Shown here in pieces: positions 34,534-43,052 of a stretch of 64,000 nucleotides of DNA. Position 1 is the first letter of the stretch, and each line of letters starts with the position of its first letter. The notes below the pieces were generated by a model that saw only the letters and a list, made by a program, of their open reading frames with translations, did not search any database and was not told the origin of the DNA. Both the position numbers and the translations under genes were made by a program. Source of the stretch: Palsa-461 sp036844945 (GTDB lineage: Bacteria > Actinomycetota > Acidimicrobiia > Acidimicrobiales > RAAP-2); NCBI GenBank assembly GCA_036844945.1, contig DAIUEV010000008.1, positions 1 through 64,000 of the forward strand. The letters are read 5' to 3'.

Positions 34534-36240
34534 ATGACCACCTACGACCTGCTCATCTCGGGCGGGACCGTCGTCGACGGCTCCGGTGGCGCACCCCGCA
34601 GCGCCGACGTGGCGGTCGCCGGCGGTCGCATCGCCGAGGTGGGGAGCGTCTCGGGCCGGGCGAAGCGCACGATCGACGCCGACGGCGCGCTCGTCACGCC
34701 GGGATTCGTCGATGTCCACTGCCACTACGACGGGCAGGCGACGTGGGACAGCCAGCTCGTGCCCTCCGCGTGGCACGGGGTGACCACGATCGTCATGGGC
34801 AACTGCGGGGTCGGGTTCGCGCCGGTGCACCAGTCCGACCGCGGGAAGCTCATCGAGCTGATGGAAGGGGTGGAGGACATCCCCGGCACCGCGCTGCACG
34901 AGGGGCTCGACTGGGCATGGGAGAGCTTCTCGGACTACCTCGACGCTCTCGAGCGCCGGCCGCACGACATCGACTTCGGCGCACAGGTGCCGCACGGCGC
35001 CCTGCGCCTCTACGTCATGGGGGAGCGCGGCGCGACCCGGGAGGACGCGACCGACGAGGACATCGAGGCGATGGGACGGCTCGCCCGTGAGGGCGTCGAG
35101 GCTGGGGCGCTCGGGTTCAGCACCTCGCGCACGCGCAACCACCGCACGAGCACCGGGGACTTGACCCCGACGCTGACCGCCGCCGCCGACGAGCTCGCCG
35201 GGATCGCCACCCTCATGGGCCGGTCGGGGCTGGGTGTTCTCCAGGTCGTGTCGGACTTCGCCCCCTTCGACCAGGAGATGGCGACGATCTTCGGGATGGC
35301 CGAGTCCTCGGGCCGCCCGCTCTCGATCTCGGTCGTCCAGGCCGACCGCTTCCCGGATGGCTGGCGCCACGTCATGGAGACCGTGGCGGCCGCCAACCGC
35401 AGGGGCCTCCGCGTGACCGCGCAGGTGGCCGCCAGGGCGGTCGGCGTGCTGCTCGGGCTCCAGGCCACCATGGACCCGACCTTCGCCTCGCCGCTGGCCC
35501 GGGGCCTGGCCGGGTTGCCGCTGGCCGAGCGGGTGGCCCGCCTCCGCGAGCCGGGTTGTCGCGACGCGGTGATCGCCGAGTTGGAATCGGGCCGGTCCGT
35601 CTTCTCGTGGGACCGGGTGTTCCCGCTCGGCGACCCGCCCGACTACGAGCCCCACCCGGACGCCTCGGTCGCGGCGGAGGCGGCGCGCCGGGGGATCAGC
35701 CCCGAGACGCTCGCCCTGGACCTGCTGCTCGCCGACGACGGCCGCGCCCTTCTCTATTTCCCGTTCCTCAACTACTCCGATGGGAACCTCGACGCGGCGA
35801 GGGCGATGCTCGAGGACGAGCACTCGATCGTCGGGCTCGGTGACGGTGGCGCCCATGTGGGGACGATCTCTGACGGCAGCTTCCCGACCACCATGCTCAC
35901 CCACTGGGTCCGCGACCGCGCCCGGGGTGCGCGCCTCGACCTGGCCACCGTGGTGGCCAAGCAGACTGCCCGGCCCGCCGCCATGGTCGGGCTGCACGAC
36001 CGCGGCCGCATCGAGCCGGGAATGAAGGCCGACGTCAACGTCATCGACCTCGACGCCTTGACCCTGCACGCACCGGTGATGGCGTTCGACCTCCCGGCCG
36101 GCGGCAAGCGCCTCCTGCAGCGGGCCGACGGCTACCTGCACACCTTCGTCTCGGGCACCGAGGTCTACGCCGGCGGCGAGCACACCGGCGAGCTGCCCGG
36201 TCGTCTGGTGCGCGGGGCCCAGCCGGCACCGGCCTCGTAG
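34534..36240 (+). CDS. N-acyl-D-amino-acid deacylase-like amidohydrolase
   Basis: A 568-aa metal-dependent amidohydrolase. Seen: the beta-sandwich start YDLLISGGTVVDGSG, the metal-binding HxH in DVHCHYDGQ, MGNCGVGFAP, a late GDGGAHVGTIS segment carrying the catalytic Asp/His region, and the C-terminal NVIDLDALTL of the closing sandwich. This layout is that of D-aminoacylases, which release D-amino acids or related acids from N-acyl derivatives. The strong Shine-Dalgarno AGGAGG (34524-34529) fixes ATG 34534. It may cooperate with the amidase and isochorismatase-like hydrolase nearby. Confidence 0.88.
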   Translation: MTTYDLLISGGTVVDGSGGAPRSADVAVAGGRIAEVGSVSGRAKRTIDADGALVTPGFVDVHCHYDGQATWDSQLVPSAWHGVTTIVMGNCGVGFAPVHQSDRGKLIELMEGVEDIPGTALHEGLDWAWESFSDYLDALERRPHDIDFGAQVPHGALRLYVMGERGATREDATDEDIEAMGRLAREGVEAGALGFSTSRTRNHRTSTGDLTPTLTAAADELAGIATLMGRSGLGVLQVVSDFAPFDQEMATIFGMAESSGRPLSISVVQADRFPDGWRHVMETVAAANRRGLRVTAQVAARAVGVLLGLQATMDPTFASPLARGLAGLPLAERVARLREPGCRDAVIAELESGRSVFSWDRVFPLGDPPDYEPHPDASVAAEAARRGISPETLALDLLLADDGRALLYFPFLNYSDGNLDAARAMLEDEHSIVGLGDGGAHVGTISDGSFPTTMLTHWVRDRARGARLDLATVVAKQTARPAAMVGLHDRGRIEPGMKADVNVIDLDALTLHAPVMAFDLPAGGKRLLQRADGYLHTFVSGTEVYAGGEHTGELPGRLVRGAQPAPAS

Positions 36241-36274
36241 CGATCCCGTACGAACCTCAGGCCGGCTGCGGCGG

Positions 36275-36841
36275 TCAACCCCCGCCGCCGGCGGCGAAGC
36301 TCACCTCGGCCGTTGTCGCAGTGCCGGCCCGACGCCCGGGGGCGCTGTGCTCCGCCCAGTAGAGGTTGGTGTGGGTGATCACCTTGTCGGGGGGCGGGGC
36401 GCCGTACGCAGTGAGGTCCTCGGTCGTGTGCGCGTCGGCGACCAGGGTCACGTCGTAGCCGCGGGTGAACGCGCCGTGGATCGTCGAACGGATGCAGGCG
36501 TCGGTCTGGGCTCCCGCGACGACCAACGTGCCCACCCCGCGCTCGGCGAGGACCGCTTCGAGGTCGGTGTCCTCGAAGGAGTCGCCATAGGACTTGTGCA
36601 CGAGCGGCTCGGAGTCTTCGCGGACCAGCTCGGGCACGTACCGCCAGCTGTCGGAGCCCTTCACCAGGCCCTCGTCGGCGTGTTGGATCCAGACCACCGG
36701 CACCTTCTCGGCGCGGGCCTTGTCGACCAGCCTGGTGATGTTGGCGATCACCGAGTCACGGTCATGCGCGTTGGCCACCACCCCGTTCTGGACGTCGACG
36801 ATCAGAAGAGCGGTGTTGGGCCGGTCGGTCAGGGTCGTCAT
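36275..36841 (-). CDS. Isochorismatase-like cysteine hydrolase
   Basis: A 188-aa hydrolase with the triad of the cysteine hydrolase family: Asp in LLIVDVQNG, Lys in HKSYGDSF and Cys in VAGAQTDACIRST. Members hydrolyse amides (nicotinamidase-like) or isochorismate. The presence of the Cys argues for an amidase-type reaction. The C-terminal ~20 residues are low-complexity. ATG 36841 has AAAGGCGGA upstream. It converges with the amidohydrolase gene. Confidence 0.88.
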   Translation of the reverse strand: MTTLTDRPNTALLIVDVQNGVVANAHDRDSVIANITRLVDKARAEKVPVVWIQHADEGLVKGSDSWRYVPELVREDSEPLVHKSYGDSFEDTDLEAVLAERGVGTLVVAGAQTDACIRSTIHGAFTRGYDVTLVADAHTTEDLTAYGAPPPDKVITHTNLYWAEHSAPGRRAGTATTAEVSFAAGGGG

Positions 36842-37025
36842 GCCAGGTCCGCCTTTCGTTCGCCGGATGCTCTTGGCACGGTACCGGTCGGTCGCGACGA
36901 CATGGCCGGGCCGACCGGCCTCGTCCGCTCACGCCGTGGACCGAGATGCCGGGAAGTGAGCCTCGGCCCGGTGCGAACGGCCGGCCTCGGTGTCGGCGAT
37001 GGGCATCGGGTCGGATGGTCGGCTC

Positions 37026-38120
37026 CTAGAGCCAAGAGCCCACCCCGACCGGAGCCGTCTCCATCCGCACCCGGGGCAGCGCCCCGGGGTGGTGGTCACG
37101 CAGGAACGCGACCAGGCGCTCGCGCACCTCGCACTGGAGGTCCCACGAGGCCGAGCTGCTGGGGGCACTCATGGTCGCCCGCAGCTGAATCGTCGAGGGG
37201 CCGGCGTTGGAGACCTGGAGGTTCCAGACGCCGCCGTCCCAGTTCGGCGACTCCAAGAGGATCTCGTGCAGCCGGGTCCGCAGCTCGTCCACCGGCGCGG
37301 TGTGGTCGACCTCGAGATAGACCCATCCGATGATGTCGGCGGTCGAGCGGGTCCAGTTCTCGAAAGGGTTCTCGACGAAGTAGGAGATGGGCAGGACCAA
37401 CCGCCGCAGATCCCACAACCGGACCACGACGTGGGTGAGGGCGATCTGCTCCACCCGGCCCAACTGTCCCTCGACGACAACGACGTCGTCCACGCGGATG
37501 GGCTGGCTCAACGCGATCTGGACGCCGGCGATCACGTTGGCGACGGTCGGCCGCGCCGCGAGCCCTGCGACCAAGCCGACGAGGCCGGCCGAGGCGAGCA
37601 GCCCGGCCCCGGCGGCCCGGACCCTGTTGAAGCTGAGCAGCACGATCGCGACCGCGATCATCGAGACGGCGACAACGGTGATTCGCCGGAGGATCTGGAC
37701 TTGGGTGTGCAGTTGGCGGGCTCGGAGGTTGTCGGCGGCGTCGAGCCGGTGGCGGTCGAGGATCAGGTCCTCCACGACGTCGATGAGCCGCACGACCAGG
37801 AAGGCCACCGACATGACGATGGCGATCCCCACCGCGTGCAGGAGCGGGCCGCGCGTGTTCTCCGGCAGGTGGGTGGCCGCCAACGCGATCTCGAGCCCGA
37901 CCAGCGGCACGATCACGCTGGTCGGGCGTTTGGCCCGCCGAACCAGAGAGTGCGCGAAGACCCGACCGGGGTGTCCGAAGGTCCTCCGCAGCAGGCCGAA
38001 CCCGATCGAGTGGAGCAGTGCGGCACCCACGAGCACCCCGCCGAGGATCGCCAGCGTGGCCTCGATCGGGACCGCCGAGCCCGCGTGGGCGCCGAGGAAG
38101 AGGAAGAAGGGGTCGCGCAT
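37026..38120 (-). CDS. MscS-family small-conductance mechanosensitive channel
   Basis: A 364-aa membrane protein with about four to five hydrophobic segments in the first ~210 residues and a pore-like helix GAGLLASAGLVGLVAGLAA followed by the MscS beta domain (IRVDDVVVVEGQLGRVEQI, HVVVRLWDLRRLVLP) and a cytoplasmic alpha/beta end. It probably releases solutes on hypo-osmotic shock. ATG 38120 is chosen because the hydrophobic N-terminus begins there; the frame stays open to 38681 without protein-like sequence. A TAGACT box (complement of 38171-38176) may be its -10 element. Confidence 0.88.
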   Translation of the reverse strand: MRDPFFLFLGAHAGSAVPIEATLAILGGVLVGAALLHSIGFGLLRRTFGHPGRVFAHSLVRRAKRPTSVIVPLVGLEIALAATHLPENTRGPLLHAVGIAIVMSVAFLVVRLIDVVEDLILDRHRLDAADNLRARQLHTQVQILRRITVVAVSMIAVAIVLLSFNRVRAAGAGLLASAGLVGLVAGLAARPTVANVIAGVQIALSQPIRVDDVVVVEGQLGRVEQIALTHVVVRLWDLRRLVLPISYFVENPFENWTRSTADIIGWVYLEVDHTAPVDELRTRLHEILLESPNWDGGVWNLQVSNAGPSTIQLRATMSAPSSSASWDLQCEVRERLVAFLRDHHPGALPRVRMETAPVGVGSWL

Positions 38121-38287
38121 GGCTGGGTCTGGGTCCTCGGTCGACGGCGCCCGGCACCGCGACCAGTCCCAGTCTACGGAGCCTTCCCGTGGCCCGGGCC
38201 AGCGAGAACGTGTGAAGACCCAGGTCAGGGGGGTTTCTCGGCGGGCCGAACTTCGTCGTGGGGGGACGGGGCCCGCCCGAACCGAGT

Positions 38288-39343
38288 TCAGGCGACCAGC
38301 GCCTGCGCAGCGTCGGTCGCCCTGGCCACGGCCCGCGCCGATCCGGCAACCACGAGGTACTCGGTGTTGCGCACGTGGGACACCGTGCCGACCCGCGCGC
38401 CGGTCGGGCCGTGGATGCCGATGCGCGCGCCGACATAGCGGGGCGAGTCGAATCCGAGGGTCCGCACCGCCTCGTGGTGTCTGCACATGTCCACGAGCTC
38501 GTCGAGCGACAGCCACGACTCGTCGTTGTAGGAGAGGATCAGGAGTTCGCAGTCGACGTCTGCCACTACCCGGGCCAGCGCGCCGGGCATCGTGCGCTTC
38601 GAGTTGAAGACGCTCTTCGTGTTCGGGTCGCGCGCGTCCAGACGCTTGCAGGCGACGCCGTAGTGCTCGGGGGCGTCCCATGCGACCAGGGTCTCCCAGA
38701 CGTGGTAGTTGGTGAAGTACCGGTGCTGGTTGTACGGCGGATCGAGGTACGCGACGTCGAAGCGGCCGAGGTCCGCCGCGATGGTGCAGGCGTCGGCCCG
38801 GATTGCCGTCCCCGGGCCGGCCAGGAGCTCGGGGACACGGAGCTCGAGCCGACGGGCCGACCGCGCCGCCCAGGATTTCACGTAGGCCATCTGGACCCCC
38901 GTCGTCGAGTCCACCCGGTCGGCCGCCTCGATGAGGCTCGTGAGCACGAGCGGGTGGAGCCGGCTGCCGGCGAAGTCTCGTTCGATCGCCTCTCGGATCG
39001 CGTCGATCCGTTCCCCGTTGAACGGTTGGAAGAAGCGCGATTGCCGGCAGAAGGTCTCTGTGACATACCCGGGACGGGGTGCCAGTCCGTCGAGATACGC
39101 GACCGCTTCGGCGAGCTCGCGTCGGTCGACTCGGTCGGCGTCGGTCTCGACGTAGCAGCGGGCGAACACCTCGGAGTAGCGCGCCGCGTCGACGGCGGTG
39201 ACGTCGACCCCGAGCGCCTTCATCGCCTGGGCGACCCGGGTGGTGCCGGTGAACAGGTCGAGCGCCCGCTGCGCGCCGACGGCCCGGACCATCCCCTGGA
39301 GGACCGGCACCAGCCGCCGCTTGGAGCCGAGGTACTTGATCAC
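38288..39343 (-). CDS. D12-class DNA adenine N6-methyltransferase
   Basis: A 351-aa DNA methylase. Seen: the N-terminal KYLGSKRR (motif X), the AdoMet site as LDLFTGTTRVAQAM (motif I, usually FxGxG), DVAYLDPPYNQHRYF (catalytic DPPY, motif IV), and VFNSKRTMPG. No restriction endonuclease or specificity subunit is next to it, so it looks like an orphan methylase, possibly regulatory or phage-derived. GTG 39343 overlaps the TGA of the upstream FAD oxidoreductase gene (GTGA), an unexpected coupling. The recognition site cannot be predicted. Confidence 0.88.
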   Translation of the reverse strand: MIKYLGSKRRLVPVLQGMVRAVGAQRALDLFTGTTRVAQAMKALGVDVTAVDAARYSEVFARCYVETDADRVDRRELAEAVAYLDGLAPRPGYVTETFCRQSRFFQPFNGERIDAIREAIERDFAGSRLHPLVLTSLIEAADRVDSTTGVQMAYVKSWAARSARRLELRVPELLAGPGTAIRADACTIAADLGRFDVAYLDPPYNQHRYFTNYHVWETLVAWDAPEHYGVACKRLDARDPNTKSVFNSKRTMPGALARVVADVDCELLILSYNDESWLSLDELVDMCRHHEAVRTLGFDSPRYVGARIGIHGPTGARVGTVSHVRNTEYLVVAGSARAVARATDAAQALVA

Positions 39344-40911
39344 GACGCCAGCGTGGTGGGGATCGACTGCGCGAAGTGGAAGAAGTCGTCGGGGTCGACC
39401 GATGACTTGACCCTCACGAGACGCGGGAGGTTGTCGCCGTAGTAGGCGCGTGCCCAGTCGGCGAGGGTCGGGTCGATGTAGTTCTGGTAGGCGCCGGTCG
39501 TGTAGGGGGCGAGGTCACGCGCCGCCGAGCCCAGCCACGACGCCGCGTCGGCCGGTTCGGTCCCCGAGCCCCAGGTGGCGGTCATCTGGACGCCGGCCAG
39601 CGCGTTGCGGTGCACGAAGGCCGTCGCAGCGGGGGCCAAGTTGCCGATGGCGCCCCCGTAGGAGTCGAACAGGAAGGCCGCCCCGAGACCCGGGGCGATC
39701 TGCTGGGAAGACGCGATCGCGTCGGCGGCTGCGGCCAGTCCGCCCGCCGGGAGCGGGTCCACGATGAAGGTGGACTTGGCCGAGTACGCGGAGCGGCTGA
39801 GGCTCCCGTCGGCCGTTTGGGTCGGGAGGTGGCACTGGCTCGCGGTCAGGTCCTCGCAGCCGGCCTCGATGAACATGGCCCGCAGATAGCTCTCGGGACC
39901 CACGAACCGGCTCGAGGGCGAACCCCCGGAGGAAGCGAGCAGGGGACCGAGCAGGCCGTCGAGCGCGTCGGTGGTGCCCCCGTAGACCCCGCCCACCCGG
40001 ACCAGGAGGTCCGGTCCGGACGCAAGCAGCTGGCAGTTGGACCACAGCGCGTGGGGGAGCGTCGGCACCCAGCCCTGCCACGCTCCGAGGACCTCCTCGG
40101 CCGCCGCCCACGGCCAGTCGAGGGTGAAGAGCGCCAGGTCCTCGGGGAGTGGGTGGACGCCGAAGTCGAAGGAGGTCGCGATCCCGAAGTTCCCGCCGCC
40201 GCCCCCCTGGCAGGCCCAGAAGAGGTCCTCCCGCGCGCCGGCTCCGGCCGTGACCAGGCTCCCGTCTGCCAGGACCAGCTGGACCGAGCGCAGGTTGTCG
40301 CACGTCAGGCCGTAGAGACGGTCGAACACCCCGATGCCGCCCCCGAGGGTGAGCCCCGCGATGCCGACGGTCGGGCACGAGCCCCCCGGGAGGAGCACGC
40401 CGGCGGCGCCGAGCGCCTGGTAGATGTCGATGAGGCGTGCGCCGCTCCCGACTGCGGCCGTGGTCGCGCCGGGTCCGACGGTGATCGACGCCATTGTCGT
40501 CACGTCGATGACCAGGCCCGAGGTCAGCGAGTAGCCGCCGTAGCTGTGGCCGCCCGAACGCGCCGCGACAGGGACGCCGTGGGCGCGGGCGAAGCCGACG
40601 CACCGCTGCACGTCGCTCGGCGAGGCGCAATAGGCGATCGCCGAAGGCGCGAGGTCGTCGAACTGCTCGTTGAACAGGAGCTTGGCGGTGGCATACCGGC
40701 CGTCGGTCGGCAGGACGAGGGTCCCGGTCAACTTCCGGCCGAGGTCCGCCCAGTCGGCCGGCCCGGCGGTCGTCGCGCTCGACGTCGAGGGTGGGGCTCC
40801 TCCCACCCGGCCACAGGCGGCGGCTGCACCGAGGAAGGCGGCCGATCCCATGCCGAGCCCGACCGCCCCCATCCGCCGAAGGAACTCCCGGCGGCCCATC
40901 GGGTGGTGCAT
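39340..40911 (-). CDS. Tat-exported FAD-binding (berberine-bridge-like) oxidoreductase
   Basis: A 523-aa flavoprotein. The N-terminus has a twin-arginine signal (RREFLRR) and a possible lipobox ending AAAC at about residue 33, so it may be an exported lipoprotein. The FAD-binding PCMH domain has RSGGHSYGGYS, where the His is the usual flavin-attachment residue, and SCPTVGIAGLTLGGG. A second attachment Cys is possible at that CPTVGIAG. The C-terminal BBE segment appears as YYGDNLPRLVRVKSSVDPDDFFHF. Such enzymes oxidise sugars, alcohols or alkaloid-like compounds. The start is ATG 40911, or 40899. It is first in an operon with the DNA methylase. Confidence 0.88.
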   Translation of the reverse strand: MHHPMGRREFLRRMGAVGLGMGSAAFLGAAAACGRVGGAPPSTSSATTAGPADWADLGRKLTGTLVLPTDGRYATAKLLFNEQFDDLAPSAIAYCASPSDVQRCVGFARAHGVPVAARSGGHSYGGYSLTSGLVIDVTTMASITVGPGATTAAVGSGARLIDIYQALGAAGVLLPGGSCPTVGIAGLTLGGGIGVFDRLYGLTCDNLRSVQLVLADGSLVTAGAGAREDLFWACQGGGGGNFGIATSFDFGVHPLPEDLALFTLDWPWAAAEEVLGAWQGWVPTLPHALWSNCQLLASGPDLLVRVGGVYGGTTDALDGLLGPLLASSGGSPSSRFVGPESYLRAMFIEAGCEDLTASQCHLPTQTADGSLSRSAYSAKSTFIVDPLPAGGLAAAADAIASSQQIAPGLGAAFLFDSYGGAIGNLAPAATAFVHRNALAGVQMTATWGSGTEPADAASWLGSAARDLAPYTTGAYQNYIDPTLADWARAYYGDNLPRLVRVKSSVDPDDFFHFAQSIPTTLAS

Positions 40912-41184
40912 CGATCGACAGGCTAAGTCGGAGAGTCGAAATGCTTCGGGATTGTTGGATCGCGCGACCGCAGGACGACGTCATCGCGTGTGCATGTGCC
41001 GAGGACGACGCCAAGACGGTTGGACCCGATCCCCGTCGCCCTCGGCGCGGCGTGGGTCGCCTCGCGGCTTTGGTTCGCCCCTGCTCGCCGCCGGGGTGGT
41101 GCCTCGGTCTCGCGGGCCGCGCCGCCGCGCATCGTCACCCTCTGCGTCGTCGGACAGATCGTCCCGCCCGTCCAGGTCGGACGC
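40912..41184. other. Divergent spacer before hpn operon promoter
   Basis: Part of the 432-bp region (40912-41343) between the FAD oxidoreductase and hpnC. It should hold the promoter of the minus-strand operon. An open frame across it (40990-41331) has no domain or ribosome-binding site and is not supported. Confidence 0.45.
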
Positions 41185-41215
41185 TTGACCCAAGCAAACG
41201 TTCGGGTGGTAGAGT
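41185..41215 (+). promoter_or_regulatory. Candidate promoter of the hopanoid operon
   Basis: TTGACC (41185-41190) and TAGAGT (41210-41215) are 19 bp apart, with GTGG before the -10. The spacing is long, but the two boxes are close to consensus. A second possible set, TTGACG (41269-41274) and TATAAC (41290-41295), has a short 15-bp spacer. Confidence 0.4.
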
Positions 41216-41220
41216 GCTCG

Positions 41221-41247
41221 CACACCCGCCCTTTCGGGGAGGGTGTG
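41221..41247 (+). promoter_or_regulatory. 5'-leader hairpin of the hopanoid operon
   Basis: CACACCC (41221-41227) pairs with GGGTGTG (41241-41247), with an inner CCC/GGG pairing and a TTTC loop. It begins 6 bp after the candidate -10, so it would form the very 5' end of the transcript. Confidence 0.4.
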
Positions 41248-41285
41248 CCGTCGCGCGTCCGGCTCTCCTTGACGGGCCGCCTCCG

Positions 41286-41330
41286 CACGTATAACAAGGG
41301 TGGACCATTCGGTCACTGGCGCTATACGTG
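41286..41330 (+). promoter_or_regulatory. Inverted repeat (candidate operator) upstream of hpnC
   Basis: CACGTATA (41286-41293) and TATACGTG (41323-41330) are perfect 8-bp inverted copies, with a further near-match, separated by 29 bp. They lie just before the ribosome-binding site GAGGGA and GTG start of hpnC. They may be paired operator half-sites or a leader stem; the left arm overlaps the possible TATAAC box. Confidence 0.45.
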
Positions 41331-41343
41331 AGGGAGCTCGGGG

Positions 41344-42219
41344 GTGGCATCACAAGCGACAGGTCACCGCCCGGGCCCGCCCCCGTTCACCACGACGGCG
41401 GTGATGTCGCAGGCCCGCGACGAGAACTTCCCGGTCGCCTCCCGGGTGCTGCCGAGGGCCCTCCGGCCGCACCTTCTCGCCATCTACGGCTTCGCCCGTC
41501 TGGTCGACGACATCGGGGACGAGGCCGAGGGCGACCGGCTCGCGCTGCTCGACTGGGCTGAGGCCGAGCTCGGCCTGGCCGCCGCGGGTGAGGCGACCCA
41601 TCCCGTCTTCGTCGCCCTCACACCGACGATCGTCCGCTTCGGGCTCCCGCTGCAGCCGTTCCGCGATCTCATCGCGGCCAATCGTCAGGACCAGCTCGTC
41701 ACCCGATACGCGACATTCGACGAGCTGGTCGGGTACTGCCGGCTGTCGGCGGCACCCGTCGGTCGCCTCGTGCTCATGGTGCTCGGTCACGCCACGGCCG
41801 ACCGGTTGGCGCTCTCGGACCGCGTGTGCGTCGGCCTGCAGCTCGTCGAACATCTCCAGGACGTGGCCGAAGACGCCGCGGCCGGACGGGTGTACCTCCC
41901 CGTCGAGGACCTGACCACTTTCGGCTGCCCCACCGAGGACCTCGTCGCACCCGAGCACCGCGCGGCGCTGCGCGACACGATCGCCCACGAGGTCCGACGC
42001 GCCCGTGATCTCCTAGCCGACGGCGCACCGCTCGCGGCCTCGCTGCCCGGACGGGCGCGGTTGGCCGTGGCGGCTTTCAGCTCCGGCGGCGCGGCCGCGC
42101 TCGACGCGATCGAGCGGGCGTCCTACGACGTGGTCGGCCACCGGTGCCGACCGACCGCCTTCGGGTTGGCCCGCCGTTGGCTGGGCGTCCTCGTCCGAGG
42201 GCGGAAGGGGCCGAAGTGA
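41344..42219 (+). CDS. hpnC: HpnC, hydroxysqualene/squalene synthase-like
   Basis: A 291-aa trans-prenyl-head synthase fold. In the HpnCDE route HpnD makes presqualene diphosphate, HpnC converts it to hydroxysqualene and HpnE reduces that to squalene. Seen: ENFPVASRVLPRALRPHLLAIYGFARLVDDIGDE (first Asp-rich motif) and LVEHLQDVAEDAAAGRVYLP (second). The N-terminal ENFPVAS is HpnC-like. GTG 41344 follows GAGGGA. Its stop overlaps the hpnD GTG (GTGA), and it opens the hopanoid operon. Confidence 0.9.
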   Translation: MASQATGHRPGPPPFTTTAVMSQARDENFPVASRVLPRALRPHLLAIYGFARLVDDIGDEAEGDRLALLDWAEAELGLAAAGEATHPVFVALTPTIVRFGLPLQPFRDLIAANRQDQLVTRYATFDELVGYCRLSAAPVGRLVLMVLGHATADRLALSDRVCVGLQLVEHLQDVAEDAAAGRVYLPVEDLTTFGCPTEDLVAPEHRAALRDTIAHEVRRARDLLADGAPLAASLPGRARLAVAAFSSGGAAALDAIERASYDVVGHRCRPTAFGLARRWLGVLVRGRKGPK

Positions 42220-43052
42220 ACCTCGACGCGGCCTACGAGGAGTGCGAAGCCATCACCCGGCGGGAAGCGAAGAACTTCAGTTACGGGATCCGCCTCTTGA
42301 AGGCGCCCGAGCGCCGCGCGCTTTCGGCGGTCTATGCCCTCGCCCGGCGCATCGACGACATCGGTGACGGTCAGGCGAGCGCCGAGGAGAAGCTGGCCGG
42401 GTTGAGCCGGGTCCGAAAGGACGTCGACGCGCTCGACGACGCCGACGACCCGGTGCTCGTGGCGATGGCCGATGCCGCCTCGCGCTACCGCTTGCCCATG
42501 TCGGCGTTCGGTGAGCTCATCGACGGGTGCGAGATGGACGTGCACGGCACCCACTACGAGACCATCGACGAGCTGGTCGGCTACTGCCGCCGCGTCGCCG
42601 GCACGGTCGGCCGCCTGTCGCTCTCGGTGTTCGGCTCGGCCGATCGCGAGGGCGCCGTGGCGTTGGCCGACGACCTCGGCGTCGCGCTCCAGCTCACCAA
42701 CATCCTGCGCGACGTGGTCGAGGACCGCGGCAACGGCCGGGTCTACCTCCCCGCCGCCGACGCCTCAGCGGTCGGGTGCCCGGCCGACCTCACCGGCCCG
42801 CCCGAGGCCATCGCTGCGCTCGTCGGGTTCGAATGTGAGCGGGCCCGGTCGTGGTTCGCCCGGGGCCTCGAGCTCCTGCCGCTGCTCGACCGGAGGAGCC
42901 GAGCGTGCGTCGGCGCGATGGCCGGGATCTACCGCCGGCTGCTGGATCGGATCGAAGCCGATCCGATCGCGGTCACCCGTGGCCGCGTCTCGCTCCCGGG
43001 TCGGGAGAAGGCCCTGGTCGCGGTCCGGGCGCTGGCCGGGTGGACGCCGTGA
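42216..43052 (+). CDS. hpnD: HpnD, presqualene diphosphate synthase
   Basis: A 278-aa enzyme condensing two farnesyl diphosphates to presqualene diphosphate. Seen: NFSYGIRLLKAPERRALSAVYALARRIDDIGDG with the first DxxxD, and LTNILRDVVEDRGNGRVYLP with the second. It is homologous to the preceding hpnC, as is usual for the pair. GTG 42216 overlaps the hpnC stop, and its own stop overlaps the hpnE GTG. Confidence 0.92.
   Translation: MNLDAAYEECEAITRREAKNFSYGIRLLKAPERRALSAVYALARRIDDIGDGQASAEEKLAGLSRVRKDVDALDDADDPVLVAMADAASRYRLPMSAFGELIDGCEMDVHGTHYETIDELVGYCRRVAGTVGRLSLSVFGSADREGAVALADDLGVALQLTNILRDVVEDRGNGRVYLPAADASAVGCPADLTGPPEAIAALVGFECERARSWFARGLELLPLLDRRSRACVGAMAGIYRRLLDRIEADPIAVTRGRVSLPGREKALVAVRALAGWTP

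Noticed and set aside
40990..41331. Plus-strand 113-codon frame before hpnC
   Set aside because: It overlaps the promoter and hairpin elements of hpnC and has no motif or ribosome-binding site.
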